In this document: positions 1 through 9,315 of the stretch, in pieces | How positions within the stretch are numbered: the first letter of the stretch is position 1 | Layout: every line of letters begins with the position of its first letter | Source: Atlantibacter hermannii | GTDB lineage: Bacteria > Pseudomonadota > Gammaproteobacteria > Enterobacterales > Enterobacteriaceae | Length of the DNA: 64,000 nt | Assembly (NCBI GenBank): GCA_900635495.1 | Contig: LR134136.1 | Location: forward strand, 1,116,001-1,180,000 | Direction: 5' to 3' | Made by a program: the position numbers and the translations under genes | The notes under the pieces: generated by a model | What the model was told of the DNA's origin: nothing | Database searches by the model: none | The model's input: only the letters and a program-made list of their open reading frames with translations

Positions 1-372
1 GTCGCCGTCAGTGCCTGGTGTGCCATGAACGCTTCACAACCTTTGAAGTGGCGGAACTGGTGATGCCCCGGGTCATTAAAAGCAACGACGTTCGCGAACC
101 CTTTAACGAAGATAAACTTCGCAGCGGCTTTCAGAAGGCCCTCGAAAAACGGCCGGTCAGCGCAGACGACGTCGAAATGGCGATTAACCACATAAAATCG
201 CAGCTGCGCGCCACCGGGGGAACGTGAGGTCACCAGCAAGATGATTGGCAATCTGGTGATGGAACAGCTCAAAAAGCTGGATAAGGTCGCCTATATTCGT
301 TTCGCTTCTGTGTATCGCAGTTTCGAAGACATCCGTGAATTTGGCGAAGAGATCGCCCGTTTGCAGGATTAA
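1..372 (+). CDS. nrdR: Transcriptional repressor NrdR, 5' truncated by the window edge, with one apparent frameshift
   Basis: NrdR is an ATP/dATP-sensing repressor of ribonucleotide reductase operons. The window opens inside the N-terminal zinc ribbon: the frame beginning at base 3 shows the second Cys pair (CLVC) and then the ATP-cone domain. The frame runs into a stop at 225-227 because a G run at 215-219 holds five bases; with four, the protein reads on through a C-terminus very like that of E. coli NrdR (SKMIGNLVMEQLKKLDKVAY) and stops at 370-372. This is most likely a sequencing insertion, since the downstream frame is intact. ribD starts four bases after the stop, as in the usual nrdR-ribD-ribH-nusB cluster. 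Confidence 0.93.
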
Positions 373-376
373 CCTG

Positions 377-1480
377 ATGCAGGATGAAATTTTCATGGCG
401 CGGGCGCTCAAACTGGCGCAACGCGGTCGTTTTACCACTTCTCCCAATCCCAACGTTGGCTGCGTGATCGTGCGCGATGGCGAAGTGGTTGGCGAAGGTT
501 TTCACTATCGCGCCGGTGAACCCCATGCTGAAGTCCATGCATTGCGGATGGCGGGCGATAAAGCCCGGGGTGCGACAGCCTATGTGACGCTGGAACCTTG
601 CAGCCATCACGGGCGTACGCCGCCGTGCTGTGACGCGCTGATTGCGGTAGGCGTATCCCGTGTCGTCGCCGCGATGCAAGACCCGAACCCCCAGGTCGCC
701 GGGCGCGGCTTATATCGTCTCAAGCAAGAAGGCATTGAAGTCAGCCACGGCCTGATGATGAATGAAGCGGAAGCCCTGAATAAAGGCTTTCTGAAGCGGA
801 TGCGTACGGGGTTTCCGTTTGTCCAGCTTAAACTTGGTGCGTCGCTGGATGGCCGCACGGCGATGGCGAGCGGTGAAAGCCAGTGGATCACCTCCGCCGA
901 ATCACGTCGCGATGTGCAACGCTTCCGGGCGCAAAGTAGCGCGATTCTCACCAGCAGCGCCACGGTACTGGCTGACGATCCGTCCCTGACGGTGCGCTGG
1001 AACGAGCTGGATGCCGCCACCCAGGCGCTGTATCCGCAAGACCAGGTGCGGATGCCGACGCGAATTGTGATTGATTCACAAAACCGCGTAACGCCCGATC
1101 ATAAGATTATTCATCAGCCAGGCGAAACCTGGCTGGCGCGCACTCAGCCCGATGACACCCAGTGGCCGGAAGGAGTGACGCAACTGCCTGTGCCGGCGCA
1201 TAACGGCCATCTTGATTTAGTGGTCCTGATGATGCTGCTGGGCAAACGCCAGATTAATTCGATTTGGGTCGAGGCGGGCGCAGAACTGTCCGGCGCGCTG
1301 TTGCAGGCGGGCGTGGTGGACGAGATTGTGCTCTATATCGCGCCGAAGCTGCTTGGTAACGATGCGCGCGGGCTATTTACCCTGCCTGGCCTTGAAAAGC
1401 TGGTGGATGCGCCCTCACTTAGATTCAGCGAGATACGACCGGTTGGCCCGGATTTGTGCCTGCGTCTTACGTTACAATAA
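377..1480 (+). CDS. ribD: Bifunctional riboflavin biosynthesis protein RibD (deaminase/reductase)
   Basis: RibD carries out two successive steps of riboflavin synthesis in the cytoplasm: deamination of the pyrimidine intermediate derived from GTP and NADPH-dependent reduction of its ribosyl side chain. The N-terminal deaminase domain (residues ~1-145) has the zinc motif HAE and PCSHHGRTPPCC; the C-terminal reductase domain follows (GASLDGRTAMASGESQWIT). I chose the ATG at 377, which gives 367 residues beginning MQDEIFMARAL, like the E. coli protein; an in-frame upstream start at 335 would lie inside nrdR. The product feeds RibH, encoded next. Confidence 0.97.
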   Translation: MQDEIFMARALKLAQRGRFTTSPNPNVGCVIVRDGEVVGEGFHYRAGEPHAEVHALRMAGDKARGATAYVTLEPCSHHGRTPPCCDALIAVGVSRVVAAMQDPNPQVAGRGLYRLKQEGIEVSHGLMMNEAEALNKGFLKRMRTGFPFVQLKLGASLDGRTAMASGESQWITSAESRRDVQRFRAQSSAILTSSATVLADDPSLTVRWNELDAATQALYPQDQVRMPTRIVIDSQNRVTPDHKIIHQPGETWLARTQPDDTQWPEGVTQLPVPAHNGHLDLVVLMMLLGKRQINSIWVEAGAELSGALLQAGVVDEIVLYIAPKLLGNDARGLFTLPGLEKLVDAPSLRFSEIRPVGPDLCLRLTLQ

Positions 1481-1568
1481 TGCCGAGTTTTAAAACGTAA
1501 GCAGCCCATAAAAAAACATGATAGAATCCGCCCCCCTGCGGGGCCAAATGAACCCGTTAAGGAAGAGT

Positions 1569-2039
1569 ATGAACGTTATCGAAGCTACTGTTGCTACCCC
1601 GGACGCTCGCGTCGCCATCACCATCGCGCGTTTTAACAACTTCATCAACGACAGCCTGCTGGAAGGCGCTCTCGACGCGCTTAAACGTATCGGCCAGGTT
1701 AAAGATGAAAACATCACCGTGGTTTGGGTGCCAGGCGCTTATGAGCTGCCACTGGCGGCGGGCGCCTTAGCGAAAACCGGCAAATATGATGCCGTTATCG
1801 CGCTGGGAACGGTGATCCGCGGCGGTACTGCCCACTTCGAATACGTTGCCGGCGGTGCGAGCAATGGTCTGGCGCATGTCGCGCAGGACAGTGAAATCCC
1901 GGTAGCCTTCGGCGTACTCACCACTGAAAGTATTGAACAAGCCATCGAACGCGCTGGCACAAAAGCCGGTAACAAAGGTGCTGAAGCAGCCCTTACCGCG
2001 CTTGAAATGATTAATGTATTGAAAGCCATTAAGGCCTGA
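1569..2039 (+). CDS. ribH: 6,7-dimethyl-8-ribityllumazine synthase
   Basis: Lumazine synthase condenses 5-amino-6-ribitylaminouracil with 3,4-dihydroxy-2-butanone 4-phosphate, the penultimate step of riboflavin synthesis; the enzyme forms large icosahedral assemblies in the cytoplasm. The 156-residue protein starting at the ATG at 1569 is nearly identical to the E. coli enzyme (called RibE there), including PGAYELPLAA and the GTVIRGGTAHFEYV stretch with the catalytic His. An upstream in-frame start at 1518 would add 17 non-conserved residues; an AAGGAAGAG Shine-Dalgarno sits directly before 1569. It lies between ribD and nusB. Confidence 0.97.
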   Translation: MNVIEATVATPDARVAITIARFNNFINDSLLEGALDALKRIGQVKDENITVVWVPGAYELPLAAGALAKTGKYDAVIALGTVIRGGTAHFEYVAGGASNGLAHVAQDSEIPVAFGVLTTESIEQAIERAGTKAGNKGAEAALTALEMINVLKAIKA

Positions 2040-2055
2040 TTTTAAGGGGAATTCC

Positions 2056-2475
2056 GTGAAACCTGCTGCTCGTCGCCGCGCCCGTGAATGTGCCGTCCAG
2101 GCACTTTACTCCTGGCAATTGTCCCACAACGACATCGCTGATGTTGAATACCAGTTCCTGGCGGAACAGGACGTCAAAGACGTGGACGTGCTGTACTTTC
2201 GTGAACTGCTGTCCGGAGTGGCGACCAACAGCGCGTATCTCGACGGCCTGATGCAACCTTACCTGTCCCGTCTGCTGGACGAACTGGGCCAGGTAGAAAG
2301 AGCAGTATTGCGCATCGCGCTGTATGAACTCTCTAAACGTCAGGATGTGCCTTACAAAGTTGCCATCAACGAAGCGATTGAGCTGGCGAAAACCTTCGGT
2401 GCTGAAGATAGTCATAAGTTCGTCAATGGCGTGCTGGACAAAGCCGCTCCGCAAATCCGCCCCAATCGCAAATAA
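2056..2475 (+). CDS. nusB: Transcription antitermination factor NusB
   Basis: NusB binds boxA RNA together with ribosomal protein S10 (NusE) and supports antitermination at rRNA operons. The 139-residue all-alpha protein matches E. coli NusB over its full length (MKPAARRRARECAVQALYSW at the start, arginine-rich for RNA contact). Translation begins at a GTG at 2056, preceded by AAGGGGA; this start gives exactly the family length. It sits 16 bases after ribH and is followed by a hairpin terminator before thiL. Confidence 0.97.
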   Translation: MKPAARRRARECAVQALYSWQLSHNDIADVEYQFLAEQDVKDVDVLYFRELLSGVATNSAYLDGLMQPYLSRLLDELGQVERAVLRIALYELSKRQDVPYKVAINEAIELAKTFGAEDSHKFVNGVLDKAAPQIRPNRK

Positions 2476-2484
2476 TCTGATCCT

Positions 2485-2518
2485 CTGGCCGGATGCTTAT
2501 CCGGCCTTTCTCTTTTTT
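2485..2518 (+). terminator. Hairpin terminator/attenuator between nusB and thiL
   Basis: An 8-bp GC-rich stem (GGCCGGAT/ATCCGGCC, 2487-2494 with 2499-2506) with a four-base loop is followed by a T-rich tract. It should reduce read-through from the rib-nusB operon into thiL. Confidence 0.8.
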
Positions 2519-2534
2519 ATGCGAGGCATAACGC

Positions 2535-3512
2535 ATGGCATGCGGCGAATTTTCCCTTATTGCCCGTTATTTTGATCGCGTGAGAAGCTCTCGACGTGAT
2601 GTGGAAACCGGTATCGGTGACGATTGCGCACTGCTCACGGTTCCCGACAAACAAACTCTGGCAATAAGCACCGATACGCTGGTCAGCGGCATTCACTTTT
2701 TGCCGGATATCTGTCCACGCGATTTGGGCTATAAAGCACTGGCGGTTAACCTCAGCGACCTGGCGGCTATGGGCGCCGATCCCGCGTGGCTAACCCTGGC
2801 GCTGACCCTACCAGAGGTCGACGAAGCGTGGCTGGAGGCCTTTAGCGACAGCCTGTTTGAACTTCTGAACTATTACGATATGCAGCTGATCGGCGGCGAT
2901 ACCACTCGCGGGCCCCTGTCAATGACGCTGGGTATTCATGGCTTTGTGCCGAATGGCCGCGCCCTGAAGCGCGCCGGTGCCAAACCGGGCGACTGGATTT
3001 ACGTGACCGGCACGCCAGGCGACAGCGCGGCGGGGCTGGCGATTCTGCAAAATCGCTTAACGGTGAACAACGCGGTCCAGGCTAACTACCTGAAAGAGCG
3101 CCATCTGCGTCCTACGCCGCGTATTCTGCAAGGCCAGGCACTGCGTGATATCGCCAGCAGCGCCATCGATCTCTCCGACGGTTTAATCTCCGATCTCGGG
3201 CATATCCTGAAAGCCAGCGATTGCGGAGCGCACGTGGCGCTTGATGCGCTGCCGTTCTCCGACACGCTGCGTGAAAACGTAACGCGTGAGCAGGCAGAAC
3301 TGTTCGCCCTGACCGGCGGAGAAGATTATGAGTTGTGCTTTACGGTGCCGGAACTTAATCGCGGTGTGATTGACGTGGCGCTGGGCCGCCTGGGCGTGCC
3401 CTATACCTGTATCGGGCAAATCACGGCGGATGTGAAAGGATTGCACTTCACTCGCGACGGTGAGCCGGTGGAAATCACCGGCAACGGGCACGATCATTTT
3501 TTGTCGGTCTGA
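2535..3512 (+). CDS. thiL: Thiamine-monophosphate kinase
   Basis: ThiL phosphorylates thiamine monophosphate to the active cofactor thiamine pyrophosphate using ATP. The 325-residue protein shows the family's AIR-synthase-like fold signatures: GIGDDCALL near residue 27, the Asp-rich STDTLV and LSDLAAMGADP stretch, GGDTTRG, and LSDGLISDLG. It begins MACGEFSLIARYFDRV, as in E. coli. In E. coli the 3' end of thiL overlaps the start of pgpA; here thiL is followed 43 bases later by the convergent yajO with only a hairpin between them, so pgpA is missing from its normal place. Confidence 0.97.
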   Translation: MACGEFSLIARYFDRVRSSRRDVETGIGDDCALLTVPDKQTLAISTDTLVSGIHFLPDICPRDLGYKALAVNLSDLAAMGADPAWLTLALTLPEVDEAWLEAFSDSLFELLNYYDMQLIGGDTTRGPLSMTLGIHGFVPNGRALKRAGAKPGDWIYVTGTPGDSAAGLAILQNRLTVNNAVQANYLKERHLRPTPRILQGQALRDIASSAIDLSDGLISDLGHILKASDCGAHVALDALPFSDTLRENVTREQAELFALTGGEDYELCFTVPELNRGVIDVALGRLGVPYTCIGQITADVKGLHFTRDGEPVEITGNGHDHFLSV

Positions 3513-3519
3513 CTTCTAC

Positions 3520-3550
3520 GTTCCCTCTCCTTAACGCAAGGAGAGGGAAC
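3520..3550. terminator. Bidirectional hairpin between convergent thiL and yajO
   Basis: A perfect 11-bp inverted repeat (GTTCCCTCTCC at 3520-3530, GGAGAGGGAAC at 3540-3550) with a nine-base loop lies between two convergent stop codons. It is placed to end both transcripts, although neither side has a long T run. Confidence 0.7.
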
Positions 3551-3555
3551 AGTCC

Positions 3556-4530
3556 TTACTTAAAGCCCACCACCGGGTGCGGCTGATAAGGCGTTTCGAG
3601 TTCCGCAATTTCTATATCGCTCAGGGTTAACTCGACTGCGCCCAGCAAATCATCCAGCTGTTCTTCACGGGATGCGCCAATAATCGGCGCGGCAATAGCG
3701 GGCTTGCTCAGCACCCACGCCAGCGCCACCTGTGCCCGCGACACGCCTTTATCTTCAGCGATAGCAGCAACGCGCTCGGCGATTTTCGCGTCATTCTCTT
3801 CGGTCTGTTGATACAGCGTTTTGCCGAACTCATCGGAAACCAGTCGTGCGGTCGTTTCGCCCCACGGACGCGTTAAGCGGCCACGCGCCAGCGGGCTCCA
3901 GGGGATCACCGCCACGCTTTCTTTCAGGCACAGCGGCAACATGCCTTGCTCTTCTTCGCGGTTAATCAGATTGTAATGATCCTGCATGGTGACGAAGCGC
4001 GCCCAGCCGTGCTGATCCTGCAGCGCCAGCGCCTGGGCAAACTGTTCGGTGTGCATGGAAGATGCGCCGATATAGCGCGCTTTACCCGACTTCACCACAT
4101 CGTTTAACGCTTCAAGCGTCTCTTCGATTGGCGTGTTGTAGTCCCAACGGTGGATTTGCAGCAGATCAACATACTCCATCCCCAGGCGATGCAGGCTGTC
4201 GTCGATAGAGCGCAGGATCTGGGCCCGCGACAGGCCTTCAGGCAGATCGCCGACCTGATGGAACACTTTGGTGGCGACCACGACTTCTTCACGCCGGGCA
4301 AAATCTTTCAGGGCGCGGCCTAAAATCTCTTCGCTGCTGCCGTCGGAGTAACTGTTGGCGGTGTCGAAAAAGTTGATGCCTTTCTCTATGGCGTGTTTGA
4401 TGATCAGTCGGCTGCTCTCTTCCGGCAACGTCCAGGCGTGCTTGCCCCGGTCCGGTTCGCCAAATGTCATACAGCCCAGGCAAAGACGGGATACCCTGAG
4501 ATCGGTTTTTCCTAAATTATTGTATTGCAT
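3556..4530 (-). CDS. yajO: Aldo-keto reductase family protein YajO
   Basis: YajO is an aldo-keto reductase; in E. coli it has been linked to formation of 1-deoxyxylulose 5-phosphate from pentose phosphates, which would connect it to the neighbouring dxs. The sequence has the AKR catalytic residues in order: FFDTANSYSDG (Asp, Tyr), ATKVFH (Lys) and LQIHRWD (His). The start at 4530 (MQYNNLGKTDLRVSRL) gives 324 residues, the length of the E. coli protein; an in-frame codon at 4557 would add nine unconserved residues. It runs in the same direction as dxs, 69 bases downstream of its stop. Confidence 0.95.
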   Translation of the reverse strand: MQYNNLGKTDLRVSRLCLGCMTFGEPDRGKHAWTLPEESSRLIIKHAIEKGINFFDTANSYSDGSSEEILGRALKDFARREEVVVATKVFHQVGDLPEGLSRAQILRSIDDSLHRLGMEYVDLLQIHRWDYNTPIEETLEALNDVVKSGKARYIGASSMHTEQFAQALALQDQHGWARFVTMQDHYNLINREEEQGMLPLCLKESVAVIPWSPLARGRLTRPWGETTARLVSDEFGKTLYQQTEENDAKIAERVAAIAEDKGVSRAQVALAWVLSKPAIAAPIIGASREEQLDDLLGAVELTLSDIEIAELETPYQPHPVVGFK

Positions 4531-4599
4531 GCTTCCTCTCCAGCTATCGGGTAACAAAGGTCATCCGTTAAGCATAGCAGGAGAGGAAAAGAGCGGGCG

Positions 4600-6467
4600 T
4601 TACGCCTGGTCCAGCCAGGTGCGGATTTTTGCTTCCATGCCAGCGGCATTGAGGCCGATTTCGGCACGGGCTTCGTCCTGAGTACCCTGAGGGATAAAGA
4701 AATCCGGCAGGCCGATATTCAGCACCGGCACCGCTTTGCGATGTGCCATCAGCACTTCATTCACGCCGCTGCCTGCACCGCCCATAATGGCGTTTTCTTC
4801 AATCGTGACCAGCGAGTCGTGGCTGGCGGCCAGTTCCAGAATCAATGCTTCATCCAGCGGCTTCACAAAACGCATATCCACCAGCGTGGCGTTAAGCGAT
4901 TCTGCCACGGCGGTGGCGTCCGGCATCAGCGTGCCGAAATTCAGGATCGCGATTTTCTCGCCCTGGCGTTTGACCACACCTTTACCTATCGGCAGCATCT
5001 CCAGCGGCGTTAAGGTAACGCCCACCGCATTCCCGCGCGGGTAACGTACCGCCGTAGGACCGGCGCTGTAGTGATAGCCGGTATACAGCATCTGACGACA
5101 TTCGTTTTCATCGCTCGGCGTCATAATCACCATGTCCGGGATACAGCGCAGGAACGATAAATCAAACGCGCCCTGGTGGGTTTGTCCGTCTGCGCCCACA
5201 ATCCCGGCGCGATCAATGGCGAACATCACCGGCAGCTTCTGGATCGCCACATCGTGGATCACCTGATCGTAAGCGCGCTGCAGGAACGTAGAGTAAATCG
5301 CAACGATGGGTTTATAGCCGCCAATGGCTAATCCCGCCGCCAGCGTGACCGCGTGTTGTTCGGCGATGGCGACGTCAAAATAGCGATCCGGGAATTTACG
5401 CGAGAATTCCACCATACCGGACCCCTCGCGCATCGCGGGAGTAATCGCCATTAGCTTACTGTCTTTGGCGGCGGTTTCGCACAGCCAGTCGCCGAAGATT
5501 TTCGAATAGCTTGGCAGGCCGCCGCTGCTTTTCGGCAGGCACCCGCTTTGCGGGTCAAATTTCGGCACCGCGTGGAAGGTGATGGGATCTTTTTCCGCCG
5601 GCTCGTAACCACGGCCTTTCTTGGTCATGATATGCAGGAACTGCGGACCTTTCAGATCGCGCATGTTTTTCAGGGTGTGCACAAGGCCAAGCACATCATG
5701 ACCATCAACCGGCCCGATATAGTTAAAGCCCAACTCTTCAAACAGCGTACCCGGCACCACCATGCCTTTAATGTGTTCTTCGGTGCGTTTGATCAGCTCT
5801 TTAATCGGCGGCACGCCGGACAGCACTTTTTTGCCGCCTTCGCGTAGCGTGGAATAGAGCTTCCCGGAGAGCAGCTGCGCCAGATGGTTGTTCAGCGCGC
5901 CGACGTTTTCCGAAATCGACATTTCGTTGTCGTTAAGGATAACCAGCATATCGGGACGGATATCGCCCGCATGGTTCATGGCTTCGAAAGACATGCCTGC
6001 TGTAATCGCGCCATCGCCAATCACGCACACGGTGCGGCGGCCCTGGTTCTCTTTCGCGGCCGCGACGGCGATGCCGATCCCGGCGCTGATGGACGTCGAC
6101 GAGTGGCCGACGCTTAAGACGTCATACTCGCTTTCGCCGCGCCACGGGAACGGGTGCAGTCCGCCTTTCTGGCGGATTGTGCCGATTTTATCGCGACGTC
6201 CGGTGAGGATTTTGTGTGGATAAGCCTGATGGCCACGTCCCAGATCAGCCGGTCAAACGGGGTGTTGTAGACGTAGTGCAGGGCAACCGTCAATTCAATA
6301 GCCCCAAGCCCAGAGGCAAAATGCCCGCTGGAGCGGCTCACGCTATCAAGCAGGTAACGACGCAGTTCGTCGCACAGCTTCGGCAGACTCTCTTTCGGCA
6401 GCAGGCGTAACTCCTGTGTGGAGTCCACCAGCGCCAGGGTTGGGTACTTTGAAATATCAAAACTCAT
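4600..6467 (-). CDS. dxs: 1-deoxy-D-xylulose-5-phosphate synthase, with one apparent frameshift
   Basis: Dxs condenses pyruvate and glyceraldehyde 3-phosphate with thiamine pyrophosphate, the first step of the MEP isoprenoid pathway. The N-terminus (MSFDISKYPTLALVDSTQEL) is in one frame and the rest, from HQAYPHKILTG onward, in another. The switch falls at 6231-6234, where one base is missing from the C/G run coding for DVGH. Restoring it gives a full ~620-residue enzyme with the TPP-binding GDGAITAGM and the transketolase pyrimidine- and C-domains. dxs is essential in E. coli, so a sequencing deletion is far likelier than a broken gene. It lies downstream of xseB-ispA in the usual operon. 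Confidence 0.95.
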
Positions 6468-6488
6468 CAGAGGCTCGTGGTAATTATG

Positions 6489-7388
6489 TTATTTGTCACG
6501 TTGGATGATGTAATTCGCTAACGCTTCCAGTGTGCGGGTATCCATCTGTTGTGAGGATAATTCCCGGAGTGCGGCAAGGGCATCGTCACACAGCGCCTGC
6601 GCTTTTTCACGGGCTTGCTCAAGGCCCAGCAATGCAGGATAGGTGCTTTTCCCGAGGTGCTGATCGGCACCCTGACGTTTACCCAGCGTGGCAGTATCCC
6701 CCACCACATCCAGAATGTCATCCTGTACCTGGAACGCCAGGCCGATACTTTCCGCGTACCGATCGAGGAGGGGCAGGGCTTCGCGGCCCGCTTCACCCGC
6801 GCACAGCGCGCCCATTCGAACAGCGGCACGGATCAGCGCGCCGGTTTTATGACGGTGAATGCGTTCCAGCGCATCCAGCGATACCTGCTTGCCTTCCGCG
6901 TCCAGATCCAACGCCTGACCACCGCACATACCCGCGATCCCGCTGGCCATCGCCAGTTCAGAAATCAGACTAAGACGATCGGCTAACGCCACGCCCGGCA
7001 TGGGGGCATCACTCAGTATAGAGAACGCCAGCGTTTGCAGCGCATCGCCCGCCAAAATAGCGTTCGCTTCGCCAAATTTTATGTGGCAAGTCGGTTGGCC
7101 GCGGCGTAAATCATCGTTATCCATCGCCGGAAGATCGTCATGCATCAGCGAATAAGCGTGGATGCATTCGATGGCCGCCGCGGGCGCATCCAGCGCCTGG
7201 GGCGAAACGGCAAACATCTCGCCGGTTGCGTAAACCAGAAACGGACGTAGCCGCTTACCGCCTAATAGTGTGCCGTAGTGCATGGCCTCAACCAGCGGAG
7301 TGTTCTGAAACGGCAGCGCGCTAATAAACTGACGCAGCGCGTCGGTAGCCCGTTCCGCCTGGGCCTTCATCGTAACGTGAAAATCCAT
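6489..7388 (-). CDS. ispA: (2E,6E)-farnesyl diphosphate synthase
   Basis: IspA adds isopentenyl diphosphate to dimethylallyl and geranyl diphosphate to make farnesyl diphosphate, precursor of undecaprenyl lipid carrier and quinone side chains. The 299-residue all-alpha protein contains both Asp-rich metal-binding motifs: DDLPAMDNDD (first) and QVQDDILDVVGD (second), plus GGKRLRPFL near the N-terminus. Its ATG abuts the xseB stop codon, so translation is probably coupled; dxs follows 21 bases later. Confidence 0.97.
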   Translation of the reverse strand: MDFHVTMKAQAERATDALRQFISALPFQNTPLVEAMHYGTLLGGKRLRPFLVYATGEMFAVSPQALDAPAAAIECIHAYSLMHDDLPAMDNDDLRRGQPTCHIKFGEANAILAGDALQTLAFSILSDAPMPGVALADRLSLISELAMASGIAGMCGGQALDLDAEGKQVSLDALERIHRHKTGALIRAAVRMGALCAGEAGREALPLLDRYAESIGLAFQVQDDILDVVGDTATLGKRQGADQHLGKSTYPALLGLEQAREKAQALCDDALAALRELSSQQMDTRTLEALANYIIQRDK

Positions 7389-7631
7389 TTATTCCGCATC
7401 CGGTTGGAAAGGGGAGAGCGGGGCGTCTTCACTTTCTGACAGCAGGATCTGCACACGTTGCTCAGCCTGTTGCAGTTTGACCTGCCCCTGGCGCGCCAGT
7501 TGCACGCCCCGTTCGAATTCGTTAAGCGCCTCTTCAAGCGGCAATGCGCCACTTTCCAGACGGCTGACAATCTGCTCAAGCTCCTGCAACGCCGTCTCAA
7601 AGCTGGCGGGGAGGTCGTTTTTCTTCGGCAT
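7389..7631 (-). CDS. xseB: Exodeoxyribonuclease VII small subunit
   Basis: XseB is the small subunit of exonuclease VII, which degrades single-stranded DNA from both ends together with XseA. The 80-residue, helix-rich protein (SFETALQELEQIVSRLESG, then a second amphipathic helix with the EEALNEFERG motif) is the standard size. It is the first gene of the xseB-ispA-dxs operon and is divergent from thiI. Confidence 0.96.
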   Translation of the reverse strand: MPKKNDLPASFETALQELEQIVSRLESGALPLEEALNEFERGVQLARQGQVKLQQAEQRVQILLSESEDAPLSPFQPDAE

Positions 7632-7820
7632 AGTGAATGTCTTTAATCGTTAATAATCATTTAGCCATGGTAGCGGACTCAAAATGATTAGCAAATAACG
7701 CTGAATGGTGGGTTATTACAGCGATGGTGATATACTGGCGCGCTCACGATGCAAGCGCGATTGTTGCCTTGCGGTACTTCTCTTATAGCCCTCAGGGCTC
7801 GCCAACGAACCATTGCCGCC

Positions 7821-9270
7821 ATGAAGTTTATCATTAAATTGTTCCCGGAAATCACAATTAAAAGCCAATCTGTGCGTTTGCGCTTTATTAAAATCCTGAC
7901 CGGAAACATCCGTAACGTACTTAAACATTACGACGAAAACCTCGCCGTTGTCCGCCACTGGGACCATATCGTGGTCCGCGCCAAAAGATGAAAACCAGGC
8001 GCCTGAAATCCGCGACGCGCTGACCCGCATTCCCGGCATCCACCATATTCTTGAAGTCGACGATGTGCCGTTTACCAGCCTGCACGATATTTTTGAGCAA
8101 ACGCTGGCGAACTGGCGCGACCAACTGGAAGGCAAAACGTTTTGCGTGCGCGTAAAACGTCGCGGCAAACATGAGTTTAGCTCCATTGAGGTAGAACGCT
8201 ACGTCGGCGGTGGCCTGAATCAGCATATCGAATCCGCGAAAGTAAAACTGAAGAACCCGGATATCACCGTCAATCTCGAAATCGAAGACGATCGCTTGCT
8301 GCTGGTGAAAGCCCGTTACGAAGGCCAGGGCGGCTTCCCCATCGGCACCCAGGAAGATGTGTTGTCGCTGATTTCCGGCGGCTTCGATTCCGGCGTATCC
8401 AGCTACATGCTGATGCGTCGCGGCTGTCGCGTGCATTACTGCTTCTTCAACCTGGGCGGTGCGGCTCATGAAATCGGCGTTCGCCAGGTGGCGCACTATC
8501 TGTGGAGCCGCTTTGGCAGCTCGCACCGCGTCCGTTTCGTTGCCATTAATTTCGAACCGGTGGTGGGCGAAATCCTTGAAAAAGTCGATGACGGCCAGAT
8601 GGGTGTGGTGCTGAAGCGCATGATGATCCGTGCGGCCTCTCGCATCGCGGAACGCTACGGCGTACAGGCGCTGGTAACCGGCGAAGCGCTGGGCCAGGTG
8701 TCCAGCCAGACGCTGACCAACCTGCGTTTGATCGACAACGTCTCCGACACCCTGGTGCTGCGTCCGTTGATCGCCCATGACAAAGAACACATTATCGACC
8801 TGGCGCGTAAAATCGGCACTGAAGATTTTGCCCGCACCATGCCGGAATATTGCGGCGTGATTTCGAAAAGCCCGACCGTAAAAGCGGTGAAAGCGAAGAT
8901 CGAAGCGGAAGAAGCTAACTTCGACTTTTCTATTCTCGATCAGGTTGTGGAAGCCGCGACTAACGTGGATATCCGTGAAATCGCCAGCCAAACCGAGCAG
9001 GAAGTGGTTGAAGTGGAAACCGTCACCGGGTTTGGCCCGAATGACGCCATCCTGGATATCCGTTCTGTCGACGAGCACGATGAAAAACCGTTGAAAGTCG
9101 ACGGTGTCGAGGTGGTGTCGCTGCCGTTCTACAAACTGAGCACCAAATTCGGCGATTTGGATCAGAGTAAAACCTGGTTGCTGTGGTGCGAGCGCGGCGT
9201 GATGAGCCGTTTGCAGGCGCTGTACCTGCGCGAGCAGGGCTTTAACAACGTCAAAGTTTACCGCCCGTAA
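7821..9270 (+). CDS. thiI: tRNA 4-thiouridine synthase / thiazole sulfur transferase ThiI, with one apparent frameshift
   Basis: ThiI adenylates tRNA U8 and transfers persulfide sulfur from IscS for 4-thiouridine, and also passes sulfur to ThiS for thiazole synthesis. Domains in order: ferredoxin-like plus THUMP (residues ~1-165), PP-loop ATPase (SGGFDSGVSSY) and a C-terminal rhodanese domain with the catalytic Cys in LLWCERGVMSR. The ATG at 7821 opens the conserved N-terminus (MKFIIKLFPEITIKSQSVRL). That frame stops at 7989 because the A run at 7983-7986 has four bases; with three it continues as AKDENQ into the long downstream frame, giving ~482 residues. This is probably a sequencing insertion. 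Confidence 0.95.
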
Positions 9271-9280
9271 TCCTTGCTAA

Positions 9281-9315
9281 TAAAAAGCCGGTCATCGTGA
9301 CCGGCTTTTTTTTTT
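9281..9315. terminator. Strong hairpin terminator between thiI and lapC
   Basis: A 12-bp stem (AAAAGCCGGTCA/TGACCGGCTTTT, 9283-9294 with 9298-9309) with a TCG loop is followed by more T residues. It can serve thiI on the top strand and the converging lapC on the other; the lapC stop codon touches its T tract. Confidence 0.9.

Noticed and set aside
1481..1568. FMN riboswitch ahead of ribH
   Set aside because: The 88-base gap is too short for the conserved RFN element and I see none of its motifs; in enterobacteria the element is upstream of ribB.
4600..6467. Inactivation of dxs (and similarly lon and cyoB) by mutation
   Set aside because: Each needs only single-base corrections with normal total length, and dxs is indispensable when the MEP pathway is the sole isoprenoid source.
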